Shown piece after piece: positions 9,768 through 17,607 of a stretch of 64,000 nt of DNA. The stretch's first letter is position 1. The number at the start of each line of letters is the position of its first letter. Source of the DNA: Methylotuvimicrobium buryatense 5G (GTDB lineage Bacteria > Pseudomonadota > Gammaproteobacteria > Methylococcales > Methylomonadaceae); contig NZ_KB455575.1 in NCBI RefSeq assembly GCF_000341735.1, positions 1,270,619 to 1,334,618 of the forward strand, in the 5' to 3' direction. The notes beneath the pieces were generated by a model. It was not told the DNA's origin. It made no database searches and was given only the letters and a program-made list of their open reading frames with translations. The position numbers were made by a program, and so were the translations under genes.

Positions 9768-10073
9768 TCACTTTGAAATCATGCTTGAAGCGCTTTTTTC
9801 TTGGTGCCGATTATGCGCAAGCTGGATGGTAGGTAACACTAATCTCGGCAAATGCATGCGGCCGCTCTGGCTCATCAAAAATTCGCGCCAATAAGGCCAA
9901 ACATGATAACTGGCATTTTTTAGCGCGTATTCATCGATACACGATTGTTCCAGTTCCCCATCCGCCGTGTATTCCGCGATATATTCGGCTTCGATAAATG
10001 CCCGTACAGATTCGTCTTTCCTGGTATATTTCAGATAAACGCAATTGACCAGTCCAAGGTGCCAGTAAGAATT
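9768..10073 (-). pseudogene. SecB-like C-terminal fragment
   Basis: A frame of about 100 codons on the minus strand without a good start codon, ending at the TGA at 9768-9770. It reads LVNCVYLKYTRKDESVRAFI and later YHVWPYWREFLMSQSGRMHL then PRLVLPTIQLAHNRH. The order W-P-Y-x-R-E, S-x-R-M-x-L-P, P-x-x-x-L fits the C-terminal half of SecB-like chaperones, including those attached to toxin-antitoxin systems. The N-terminal half is absent or out of frame. It lies directly upstream of the HNH remnant on the same strand, so both may come from one lost accessory unit. The family call is tentative. Confidence 0.4.
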
Positions 10074-10254
10074 CTAATGAGGTTTCACCTTGCGGATTTC
10101 GTCAGTTATCGACGACAGAGCACAACACATCAGTCATTTTCCTGCTGAATTCGTCATCTACGGCATAGTTGAGCTCAACTGGCTTGGCAGTCCTCAACAG
10201 ACAAGCTTGAATAACACCATCGTTATATCGATCAAAACATGCGGGACTAATTAA

Positions 10255-10423
10255 CCTAAAAAGAGCAGTTGAGAGCCTCAAACTACCGTTCGCCCTGAGC
10301 CCTGTCGAAGGGTGAACGGTAGTTTGAAGCCTCACCAAGCCGGTGAAAGTGTTGTAGACTCTTCATGCTTCGACTTAGCTCAGCACGAACGGTCTACAAC
10401 ACATGTCAACAGCTCTTTTAAGG
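10255..10423 (-). mobile_element. Miniature element with 17 bp inverted ends, copy 2
   Basis: A 169 bp relative of the element at 8110-8301 in opposite orientation. Ends are CCTAAAAAGAGCAGTTG (10255-10271) and CAACAGCTCTTTTAAGG (10407-10423; two changes from the perfect form). A perfect 5 bp duplication ATTAA flanks it (10250-10254 and 10424-10428). It lacks about 23 bp of the internal palindrome present in copy 1. Both copies having their own, different duplications shows two independent insertions. Confidence 0.9.
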
Positions 10424-10539
10424 ATTAAAGTAGTACGATAGGTACTTTCCAATCCCTTTTTGACAGAATTAACGCGAAGGTTATGTAGAACAGATTGTAT
10501 TGTTCAATACACATCCGACTGTGAAGCATTATTTACATC

Positions 10540-10745
10540 GGGGGCAGGCATCACCGCTACAGAATAATGGGACGCTAACTGTTGATAACTGGGATTGAGT
10601 TCAGGGTCTTAACGACAGGCTTTAGTCACACCGCTTTTTAAATTATCGGGGACCAGCATCACGGTTGTACCACCAAAAAACTCAACGGCTTAGCCCTTTG
10701 ACTGCCTAACCAGTCGGGCAGACTGTGGCTCCAGGTCGCCTCGGT
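10540..10745 (-). pseudogene. IS21-type transposase (IstA) fragment
   Basis: Reading the minus strand gives VEFFGGTTVMLVPDNLKSGV followed by TKACR, a stop, then DPELNPSYQQLASHYSVAVM and P. The block P-D-N-L-K-(S/A)-x-V, then N-P-x-Y-x-x-L-A-x-H-Y, is the conserved DDE-region sequence of IS21 family IstA. Upstream, in another frame, WSHSLPDWLG also fits. Both ends of the gene are missing and the frame is broken, so this is a decayed insertion-sequence remnant. No IstB-like helper gene or IS21 ends are visible. Confidence 0.7.
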
Positions 10746-10800
10746 ACCATGAGTTTTTCCGATCTGCACGAAAAGTATTAGCAAGATTTCTCCGGACAAT

Positions 10801-10836
10801 AAAAAACCCGCTAAGCCTTGAAACTTGCGGGTTTTT
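10801..10836 (-). terminator. Rho-independent terminator after tRNA-Leu
   Basis: The stem AAAACCCGC / GCGGGTTTT with a loop of about 15 bases is flanked by A and T runs on both sides, so it can act in either direction. It lies about 30 bases beyond the 3' end of the minus-strand tRNA-Leu gene and probably ends the glmM-tpiA-secG-tRNA transcript or the tRNA unit. Confidence 0.8.
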
Positions 10837-10867
10837 GGAGTTGTTCGGACTGTCCCGAACTTGAATT

Positions 10868-10952
10868 TGGTGCCGATGGCCGGACTTGAACCGGCACGAC
10901 TTGCGTCACCACCCCCTCAAGATGGCGTGTCTACCAATTTCACCACATCGGC
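10868..10952 (-). tRNA. tRNA-Leu (anticodon GAG)
   Basis: The minus strand gives an 85-nt tRNA beginning GCCGATGTGGTGAAATTGGT and ending with an encoded CCA. The acceptor stem GCCGATG pairs with CATCGGC, the anticodon stem CCATC/GGTGG holds the loop TTGAGGG with anticodon GAG, a long variable arm of class II type follows, and the T loop GGTTCAAGTCC is intact. It reads CUC and CUU leucine codons. It lies directly after secG, as does the tRNA-Leu(GAG) gene leuU of Escherichia coli. Confidence 0.95.
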
Positions 10953-10962
10953 TGATAGTTTT

Positions 10963-11373
10963 TTATTCGTTTATTTCTTCTGCCGGTTGTTCTTTTGCTT
11001 CAACCGTTTTTGATTCATCTTCGATAGCGGGCGTTTCGGCAGATATGGAGGGGACGGCAACCGGCGCTGCTTCTTTACTCATTAATGGAATATCGAAAGC
11101 TTCTTCGGTTTCTGCGTCATCAAAGAAGTCTTTCGCGGCTTTACTACCACCACTCAACATTGCAAGTGAAAGACTTGTCACAAAGAACAAAGTCGCTAAA
11201 ACTGCAGTGGTTCTCGATAAAAATGAAGCCGCGCCTTGTGCGCCGAATAAAGTTCCTGAAGCACCGCTTCCGAACGCGGCACCGGCATCGGCACCTTTGC
11301 CTTGCTGCATTAATACTAGACCAATAACACCCAGTCCGAATAATACATGAATGACTATGATAACTTGATACAT
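10963..11373 (-). CDS. secG: SecG preprotein translocase subunit
   Basis: A 136-residue protein with two membrane helices, at about residues 3-20 ([19 protein letters not shown]) and 52-72 ([20 protein letters not shown]). Between them is the family's conserved segment [20 protein letters not shown]. It is the auxiliary subunit of the SecYEG inner-membrane channel and helps SecA-driven export. The acidic C-terminal tail (about 90-136, rich in Glu, Ala and Pro) is longer than in the Escherichia coli protein of about 110 residues. The gene starts 24 bases after tpiA ends and is followed ten bases later by tRNA-Leu, so the three are likely co-transcribed. Confidence 0.95.
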   Translation of the reverse strand: MYQVIIVIHVLFGLGVIGLVLMQQGKGADAGAAFGSGASGTLFGAQGAASFLSRTTAVLATLFFVTSLSLAMLSGGSKAAKDFFDDAETEEAFDIPLMSKEAAPVAVPSISAETPAIEDESKTVEAKEQPAEEINE

Positions 11374-11397
11374 ATTATTATGGTTATTTTGCTGTGA

Positions 11398-12147
11398 TTA
11401 TTTAGATGCGCTATATATTTTCAAAAAACCTTCGGCATCGAGTGATGCGCCGCCGATTAATCCGCCGTCGATATCAGGCATTGCAAATAAGCCTTTAGCG
11501 TTGTCCGGCTTAACACTGCCACCATACAAAATTTGCAGTTGGTCGGCGATCGCTTGATTTTTTGCAGCAAACTTTTGACGGATATACTGATGAACTTCCT
11601 GAGCTTGCTCGTCAGAGGCAGTTCTTCCTGTACCGATGGCCCATACCGGCTCATAAGCAATGACTGCTTTACTGAAAGATTCGATGCCTGCCGCACTTAA
11701 AACCGCATCGAGCTGTTCATCGATGACGCTAAACGTTTGATCGTTTTCACGTTGCTCTAATGTTTCGCCAACGCACAATATAGGAATGATCCCTTGTTGT
11801 TGAGCTTGAGAATAACGTAATGCGACCGATTCGTTGGTGTCGCCGTAATAAGTTCTACGTTCGGAGTGACCGACGATTGCATATTTGCAATTAAATTCAT
11901 TCAGCATGGATGCTGAAATTTCTCCGGTATATGCGCCAGAACTTTGATCGGCAACATTTTGTGCGCCAAGATCAAGAGGGGTGCCTTCCGTTAATTTGGC
12001 TGCATCGGCTAAATAAACATAAGGAACACAAACTACGATTCCGGTATCGGATGAGTTAAGTCCGGCAATGATGGCTTTGCATAATGATTCTGTGGCCGCT
12101 TTAGAGCCATTCATTTTCCAATTTCCAGCCACGAGTGTTTGACGCAT
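11398..12147 (-). CDS. tpiA: Triosephosphate isomerase
   Basis: Interconverts dihydroxyacetone phosphate and glyceraldehyde 3-phosphate. The 249-residue product from the ATG at 12147 begins MRQTLVAGNWKMNG with the substrate-binding Asn and Lys; the catalytic His lies in VGHSERR and the catalytic Glu in AYEPVWAIGTG; GGSVK near the C-terminus binds phosphate. The start at 12147 is chosen over an upstream in-frame ATG at 12168 because the family begins at MRQ and a GGAGAGGGAGA ribosome site sits just before it. It lies between glmM and secG on the same strand. Confidence 0.97.
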   Translation of the reverse strand: MRQTLVAGNWKMNGSKAATESLCKAIIAGLNSSDTGIVVCVPYVYLADAAKLTEGTPLDLGAQNVADQSSGAYTGEISASMLNEFNCKYAIVGHSERRTYYGDTNESVALRYSQAQQQGIIPILCVGETLEQRENDQTFSVIDEQLDAVLSAAGIESFSKAVIAYEPVWAIGTGRTASDEQAQEVHQYIRQKFAAKNQAIADQLQILYGGSVKPDNAKGLFAMPDIDGGLIGGASLDAEGFLKIYSASK

Positions 12148-12206
12148 AATTTCTCCCTCTCCATCCAAAATTAAGCTGCGTATGATATATGCTTATCGAA
12201 ACTTGT

Positions 12207-13550
12207 TCAAGCATCGATTGCTTTCTTAACCTCATCGGCTAATTGGTTAGCGCATTTATTCACCAACGCTTCGTCGACTCCTTCCACCATTACACGAATC
12301 AAAGGCTCGGTTCCTGAGGCTCTCAACAAGACTCTACCGTTAGCACCCAATATTTTTTCGACATCCTTAACCGCTTTTTGTATTTTTTCGTGATTATCGG
12401 GATTGATTTTGATATCGGTTCTCAAGTTAATCAGAACTTGAGGATACATGCGAACTCCGGACCTAAGCTCATGCAGCGTCTTACCGCTGGTTTTCATTTC
12501 GGCCATGACTTGTAAAGCCGCCACGATACCGTCGCCTGTCGTCGTTCTGTCTAGACAAATGATATGCCCCGAATTTTCACCCCCTAAAATACCCTTCTTC
12601 TCTTCAAGCATTTCCATGACATAACGGTCTCCGACTTTTGCTCGAAACAATTCGATGCCTAAGCTTTTTAGCGCATGCTCCATACCGAGATTGGTCATTA
12701 AGGTACCGATCACCGGACCTTTTAGGACTCCAGCATTTAATCTCGATTTAGCGATGATATAAATTAATTCGTCGCCATCGACGATTTCACCCTTATGATC
12801 GACCATGATCAACCGATCTCCATCACCGTCGAGCGCAATACCGAAATCGGCCCGATAGGCAAGAACAGTCGAAACCAATTTTTCGGTCTTCGTGGCCCCG
12901 CACTCTTCATTGATATTCAGCCCATCCGGTTCGGCGCCGATCGTAACGACTTCAGCGCCTACTTCGCTAAAAACGTGAGGTGCGATATGGTAAGTCGCGC
13001 CATTGGCACAGTCGACTACGATTCTGAGACCGTTAAAGTCCATCCAAGTCGGAATCGTACTTTTGCAAAACTCTATATACCGGCCTGCCGCATCTCCAAC
13101 ACGATTGGCTTTACCTAGTTTAGCCGAGTCAACCGTCGTCATCGGCGAGTCAATGTAATGCTCTATTTTTTTCTCCATGGAGTCGGGTAATTTCGTTCCC
13201 TCAACTGAAAAAAACTTAATGCCGTTATCATAGTAAGGATTATGTGATGCGCTGATGACGATACCCGCCTGGGCGCGCAAAGTTCGTGTCAAATAGGCTA
13301 CCCCCGGCGTCGGCATCGGTCCCAATAAACGCGTATCGACACCGGCAGCAGTTAATCCCGCTTCGAGAGCCGATTCGAACATATATCCTGAAATTCGGGT
13401 ATCTTTTCCGACCAATACGAAGCCGTGCCCTTCATTTGCGAATACACGCCCGGTTGCCCAGCCCAATTTGAGCAAAAAATCAGCCGTTATCGGATACTCA
13501 CCCACTTTTCCTCTAATGCCATCGGTTCCAAAATATTTTTTTTCCTTCAT
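12207..13550 (-). CDS. glmM: Phosphoglucosamine mutase
   Basis: Converts glucosamine 6-phosphate to glucosamine 1-phosphate on the route to UDP-GlcNAc for peptidoglycan and lipopolysaccharide. The 447-residue protein is of family length. It has the phosphoserine loop [15 protein letters not shown], the metal-binding loop DGDGDR, the sugar-binding segment GGENSGHI and the C-terminal phosphate-binding loop [12 protein letters not shown]. It starts with [17 protein letters not shown], typical of the family. It is followed closely by tpiA. In most relatives folP lies between ftsH and glmM; here that space holds two miniature elements instead. Confidence 0.97.
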   Translation of the reverse strand: MKEKKYFGTDGIRGKVGEYPITADFLLKLGWATGRVFANEGHGFVLVGKDTRISGYMFESALEAGLTAAGVDTRLLGPMPTPGVAYLTRTLRAQAGIVISASHNPYYDNGIKFFSVEGTKLPDSMEKKIEHYIDSPMTTVDSAKLGKANRVGDAAGRYIEFCKSTIPTWMDFNGLRIVVDCANGATYHIAPHVFSEVGAEVVTIGAEPDGLNINEECGATKTEKLVSTVLAYRADFGIALDGDGDRLIMVDHKGEIVDGDELIYIIAKSRLNAGVLKGPVIGTLMTNLGMEHALKSLGIELFRAKVGDRYVMEMLEEKKGILGGENSGHIICLDRTTTGDGIVAALQVMAEMKTSGKTLHELRSGVRMYPQVLINLRTDIKINPDNHEKIQKAVKDVEKILGANGRVLLRASGTEPLIRVMVEGVDEALVNKCANQLADEVKKAIDA

Positions 13551-13602
13551 ATTTAAGCCCGTTTGTTACTTATTCGTTAAAAAGCATGCTTGTTTCAAAA
13601 TA

Positions 13603-13702
13603 TAGTGTTCGCACATCAAATTTCGGTTTTTTATCCCCGCTTCCTAGCCTTCTTCCAAAGGGAGACGGTGCTGAAGTGCCGAAATTTGATGTGGCATAAG
13701 TA
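13603..13702. repeat. Short TA-flanked element, related to the 157 bp family
   Basis: About 100 bp with imperfect inverted ends: TAGTGTTCGCACATCAAATT at the left and a right end whose complement reads TACTTATGCCACATCAAATT. TA lies on both sides (13601-13602 and 13703-13704). The end sequence CACATCAAATTTCGG is shared with the longer elements but the central core is replaced by unrelated sequence. Confidence 0.65.
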
Positions 13703-13707
13703 TAATA

Positions 13708-13864
13708 TACCCTTTGCTGGTCAAATTTCGGCGCCGGGGGTCCGTCAAAGGACACCGTTAATACGCCCATGTAGGCTCTGTGACAGTATCCCTGCTGTCA
13801 AAGCCTTTGCCGAACACCCCGGCGCCTCCATGCGTCAATGCCGAAATTTGAAGTGCGATGGGTA
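13708..13864 (-). repeat. TA-flanked miniature element, copy 3
   Basis: A 157 bp copy with TA at 13706-13707 and 13865-13866. It starts TACCCTTTGCTGGTCAAATT and ends GAAGTGCGATGGGTA. It keeps the GGCGCCGGGG / CACCCCGGCGCC stem and the core near CCTACATGGGCGTATTAACGG on the opposite strand. It sits immediately before the ftsH terminator and only three bases after the shorter element at 13603-13702, so two related elements lie in tandem in the glmM-ftsH gap. Confidence 0.85.
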
Positions 13865-13865
13865 T

Positions 13866-13897
13866 AAAAAAGGAGAGCCGTCACCGACTCTCCTTTT
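13866..13897 (-). terminator. Terminator downstream of ftsH
   Basis: On the minus strand the stem AGGAGAG / CTCTCCT with a short loop is followed by a run of T (plus-strand A run at 13866-13871). It lies about 20 bases after the ftsH stop codon and should end that transcript before glmM. Confidence 0.8.
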
Positions 13898-13915
13898 CAC
13901 TTGTTTCCGAAAAGA

Positions 13916-15844
13916 TTATTGGCCTTGTTCGGCGGCATCGCCTAATGGCGACTCGGAATCTTTAGCATCGGCATGACCGTCCACTTTGATACCACCTTGA
14001 GGTGGCGAGGGATCTTCCCAGCCTTGTGGTGCTCTAACCGGTTTCCTTGCCAACAAATCGTCGAGTTGGGCTTTGTCGATCGTCTCATACTTCACCAAAG
14101 CCTCGGCCATCGCATGTAAAATATCTTCGTTTTCTTTCAGAATTTTTTCTGCACGCTCGTAGTTCCTATCGATAATCGAGCGAATTTCTTCGTCGATCGT
14201 ATGCGAAGTCTCCTCGGCAACCGACTTATGCTGCGTAACAGACCGACCTAGAAACACCTCGCCTTCTTCTTCACTATAAGCCAAAGGACCGAGACGTTGC
14301 GACAAGCCCCATTTCGTAACCATGTTTCTGGCCAACTCGGTCGCACGCTCGATATCATTGGATGCGCCGGTGCTGACTTCCTCCCAACCGAAAATCATTT
14401 CCTCGGCAATTCGTCCGCCATACAAACTCGAAATCATGCTGTCGAGTTTACGTTTACTAATGCTGTATTGATCGCTTTCAGGAAGAAACATCGTCACCCC
14501 TAAGGCGCGCCCACGCGGCATGATGCTTACCTTGTAGACCGGATCGTGGTCAGGCACCAAACGACCGACAATGGCATGCCCGGCTTCATGATAAGCCGTC
14601 ATTCTTTTCTCTTTTTCGCTCATCACCATCGAGCGGCGCTCCGCACCCATGATGATCTTGTCTTTCGCCTTTTCCAAGTCGACCATGCTGATTAATCGCT
14701 TGTTGGTTCTTGCCGCACACAAGGCGGCTTCGTTAACCAAATTAGCCAAATCTGCACCGGAAAAACCGGGCGTGCCTTGCGCTATATATTTGATCACGAC
14801 ATCATCGGCAGCAGGAACTTTCTTCATGTGAACATTCAGAATCTGCTCCCGTCCTTTCACATCGGGCAAACCGACCGTGACTTGGCGATCGAATCGCCCG
14901 GGGCGCAACAAGGCTTTATCCAATACGTCCGGACGGTTGGTCGCGGCGATCACGATAACCCCTTCGTTCCCTTCAAAACCGTCCATTTCGACCAACAACT
15001 GATTTAAGGTTTGTTCGCGTTCGTCATGCCCGCCGCCTAATCCAGCGCCGCGTTGGCGACCCACGGCATCAATCTCATCGATAAAGATAATGCAAGGCGC
15101 ATGTTTTTTTGCCTGCTCGAACATATCGCGAACTCGAGACGCGCCGACACCGACGAACATTTCGACAAAATCGGAACCGGAGATGGTGAAAAACGGCACT
15201 TTTGCTTCACCGGCAATGGCCCTAGCCAATAACGTTTTGCCGGTCCCGGGCGGACCCACCATCAATGCGCCTCGCGGTATTTTTCCGCCGAGTTTTTGAT
15301 ATTTAGCGGGGTCCTTTAGAAAATCGACCATCTCGGCAACCTCTTCCTTGGCTTCGTCACATCCTGCAACATCGGAGAATGTCACTTTGATCTGGTCTTC
15401 CTCGAGCATACGCGCCTTGCTTTTACCGAAAGACATAGCTCCTCTTCCGCCAGCGCCTCCGCCTTGCATTTGGCGCATAAAAAAGACCCAAACCGCAATC
15501 AACAACAAGATAGGACCAAATGAAACCAGAAGCTGCATTAAGAAGGAAGGTTGTTCAGGCGGTAGTGCTTTAATGTCGACCCCGCCTTCGAGCAAATCAT
15601 CGACTAAATGTGGATCGTTCGGCGCATAGGTGCGAAACGTCTCGCCGGTTTGCATTTTTCCCTTGACGACATTGTCATCGATTGAAACCTGTTGAACCTG
15701 CCCCATTTTAACCGCTTGTATGAACTGCGTATAAGACAGCGTAAGATCGCCGCGATCTCCACGCGGAGCGAAATTGTTGAATACCGACATCAATACGACG
15801 GCGATGACAACCCATAAAATTACATTTTTTAACATATCGTTCAA
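13916..15844 (-). CDS. ftsH: ATP-dependent zinc metalloprotease FtsH
   Basis: Membrane-bound AAA+ protease that degrades unassembled membrane proteins and regulators. The 642-residue protein has two N-terminal membrane helices (about 5-22 and 105-125) around a small periplasmic domain, a Walker A GPPGTGKT, Walker [10 protein letters not shown], the arginine-finger region [18 protein letters not shown], and the zinc motif HEAGH. A TTG codon at 15844 gives the family N-terminus [11 protein letters not shown]; the alternative ATG lies at 15835. It is preceded by rlmE, 127 bases upstream on the same strand. Confidence 0.97.
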   Translation of the reverse strand: MNDMLKNVILWVVIAVVLMSVFNNFAPRGDRGDLTLSYTQFIQAVKMGQVQQVSIDDNVVKGKMQTGETFRTYAPNDPHLVDDLLEGGVDIKALPPEQPSFLMQLLVSFGPILLLIAVWVFFMRQMQGGGAGGRGAMSFGKSKARMLEEDQIKVTFSDVAGCDEAKEEVAEMVDFLKDPAKYQKLGGKIPRGALMVGPPGTGKTLLARAIAGEAKVPFFTISGSDFVEMFVGVGASRVRDMFEQAKKHAPCIIFIDEIDAVGRQRGAGLGGGHDEREQTLNQLLVEMDGFEGNEGVIVIAATNRPDVLDKALLRPGRFDRQVTVGLPDVKGREQILNVHMKKVPAADDVVIKYIAQGTPGFSGADLANLVNEAALCAARTNKRLISMVDLEKAKDKIIMGAERRSMVMSEKEKRMTAYHEAGHAIVGRLVPDHDPVYKVSIMPRGRALGVTMFLPESDQYSISKRKLDSMISSLYGGRIAEEMIFGWEEVSTGASNDIERATELARNMVTKWGLSQRLGPLAYSEEEGEVFLGRSVTQHKSVAEETSHTIDEEIRSIIDRNYERAEKILKENEDILHAMAEALVKYETIDKAQLDDLLARKPVRAPQGWEDPSPPQGGIKVDGHADAKDSESPLGDAAEQGQ

Positions 15845-15971
15845 GTTACTAGCCTCTGACCTTATCAGGCCCTCGGTTTAAAAACATTGCAATTGTATCA
15901 GGAATCTGCACTCCTGATCGTTGTTATTGATTTTCGCCACTCTCATTCATTAACATGGTGACTCAATCAGC

Positions 15972-16589
15972 TTATTTAAACCCTTTCCCTAAAATATATA
16001 CTTCATTGCTTCTTGGTCTGGAGGCTTTCGGCTTTCTGATCGTAACCGATGAAAAACTTTGCCGGGCATCTTTAAGAAAACTTTCGTATCCTTCCCCCTG
16101 AAAAACCTTGACTAAAAATGAACCGCCGCGATTTAAAATCGAGCGCGCAGTATCAAGCGCAAGTTCGCATAAATACATGGAATTAGGCTGATCAACACCT
16201 TTATTGCCGGTCATATTCGGTGCCATATCCGACATAACCAAGTCGACAGTCGCTCCGGCCAACAGGCTTTGCAACCGTTCCAACACTGCCAGTTCCCGAA
16301 AGTCTCCTTGAATAAAATCGACATTTTCCAATGGATCCATCGGCAATATATCCAGAGCTATAATTTTATTTTTTTTTCCGATAATGCGTCTGGCATATTG
16401 AGACCAGCCGCCCGGTGCCGCGCCTAAATCGACGACATTCATTCCCGGTTTTATGATGCCGTCTTTTTCTTGTATTTCAATTAACTTGAATACTGCACGA
16501 GATCGCCATCCTTGCGCTTGAGCCATTTTGACGTATTCATCGTGAAAATGTTCCTGTAACCAGCGACTACTGCTTTTGCTTCGTGCCAT
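15972..16589 (-). CDS. rlmE: 23S rRNA 2'-O-methyltransferase RlmE (FtsJ/RrmJ)
   Basis: Methylates U2552 of 23S rRNA in the 50S subunit using S-adenosylmethionine. The 205-residue protein has the SAM-binding motif [14 protein letters not shown] and the catalytic tetrad region: Lys in RAVFKL, Asp in SDMAPNMTG, Lys in FLVKVFQG and Glu in SNEVYILG. Length and order match the family. It starts 51 bases from the divergent yhbY gene, so the two probably share a promoter region (16590-16640). Confidence 0.96.
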   Translation of the reverse strand: MARSKSSSRWLQEHFHDEYVKMAQAQGWRSRAVFKLIEIQEKDGIIKPGMNVVDLGAAPGGWSQYARRIIGKKNKIIALDILPMDPLENVDFIQGDFRELAVLERLQSLLAGATVDLVMSDMAPNMTGNKGVDQPNSMYLCELALDTARSILNRGGSFLVKVFQGEGYESFLKDARQSFSSVTIRKPKASRPRSNEVYILGKGFK

Positions 16590-16640
16590 ATCGGAAATCG
16601 TGTAAAATTCGCGTTTTATTTATAGCTAAGGAAACACAGA

Positions 16641-16907
16641 GTGACCCCTGCCGAAAGAAAACAACTCAAAGCCCAAGCCCACAGCCTGAAACCGGTTGTC
16701 ATAATAGGCCATTCAGGCTTAACGCAAGGCGTTTTGGCTGAAATGGATATTGCGCTCAATAGTCATGAACTCATTAAAGTAAAAATACGCGCCGAACGCG
16801 ACGATCGAAAAAAGCTACAACAGGAAATTTGCACACAAACCGGAGCCGATTTCGTTCAAAGCATAGGCCAGATTCTTGTTATTCATCGATTAAATCCGGA
16901 GAAATAA
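16641..16907 (+). CDS. yhbY: YhbY-family ribosome assembly RNA-binding protein
   Basis: An 88-residue CRS1_YhbY (CRM) domain protein that associates with the pre-50S subunit. It starts at GTG (16641), preceded by AAGGAAAC. The family signature is clear: LKPVVIIGHSGLTQGVLAEM, then IALNSHELIKVK and a C-terminal G-Q-I-L-V-I-H-R-L. It is divergent from rlmE, the usual arrangement in gammaproteobacteria, and convergent with greA. Confidence 0.94.
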   Translation: MTPAERKQLKAQAHSLKPVVIIGHSGLTQGVLAEMDIALNSHELIKVKIRAERDDRKKLQQEICTQTGADFVQSIGQILVIHRLNPEK

Positions 16908-16954
16908 GCGTATGAGCGGGCAACGCACAAACCGCCCGCCGTTTCACACGATCG

Positions 16955-17431
16955 TTAAATATACTGAATCGAAAGGATTTCGTATTCTATATCGCCGCCT
17001 GGCGCTTTGACGATGACCACATCCTCTGCTTCTTTACCTATCAAGGCCCGTGCTATCGGAGAGCCGACGGAGATACGACCGGCTTTGATATCGGCTTCGT
17101 CTTCGCCTACGATTTGATAAGTAACGGTATCACCGCTTTCAAGCTCTTCGATTTCAACGGTTGCACCGAATACGACTTTACCGTTGGCATCTAATTTAGT
17201 GACATCGATAATTTGAGCATTGGACAACTTGCCTTCGATCTCGGCGATGCGCCCCTCGGCAAAACTCTGCTGTTCGCGCGCTGCATGATATTCGGCATTT
17301 TCCTTCAAATCTCCGTGCTCCCTCGCTTCAGCAATGGCCTTGATAATTCTGGGACGCACCACGGATTTCAGTTCGTCTAATTCCTCTCGTAATTTTTTGG
17401 CTCCGGTGACTGTTAGAGGTACTTTATTCAT
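16955..17431 (-). CDS. greA: Transcription elongation factor GreA
   Basis: Rescues backtracked RNA polymerase by stimulating cleavage of the nascent RNA. The 158-residue protein has the N-terminal coiled coil (about 10-75; acidic tip residues in [18 protein letters not shown]) and the C-terminal FKBP-like domain ([20 protein letters not shown]). A GGAGTTG ribosome site precedes the ATG. It lies downstream of carAB on the same strand, separated by a terminator. Confidence 0.97.
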   Translation of the reverse strand: MNKVPLTVTGAKKLREELDELKSVVRPRIIKAIAEAREHGDLKENAEYHAAREQQSFAEGRIAEIEGKLSNAQIIDVTKLDANGKVVFGATVEIEELESGDTVTYQIVGEDEADIKAGRISVGSPIARALIGKEAEDVVIVKAPGGDIEYEILSIQYI

Positions 17432-17541
17432 GGATACAACTCCTTTAATTTATTTTAGTTCCCGAGCAAAAATAATTTGCCTGGTAAAAAATTCGGAATG
17501 AGTCGGCATATGACTTGTTGCAATAAGCCAATGTGACGCTT

Positions 17542-17574
17542 AAAAAAATTGTCAGCTCACGATGGAAACTGACA
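17542..17574 (-). terminator. Terminator downstream of carAB
   Basis: On the minus strand TGTCAG (17569-17574 complement) pairs with CTGACA (17550-17555 complement), loop of 13 bases, followed by seven T. It is about 34 bases past the carB stop codon and separates carAB from greA. Confidence 0.75.
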
Positions 17575-17607
17575 GAGATCTTTCAGCTTGTTGAGAGACA
17601 CGAGTGA

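Noticed and set aside
8110-10423. Composite transposon bounded by the two inverted miniature elements
   Set aside because: Each copy has its own different 5 bp duplication (TTTAT and ATTAA), which shows separate insertions.
10825-11013. Plus-strand open frame of 62 codons reading MAGLEPARLASPP
   Set aside because: It is the well-known false translation across the reverse complement of the tRNA-Leu gene.
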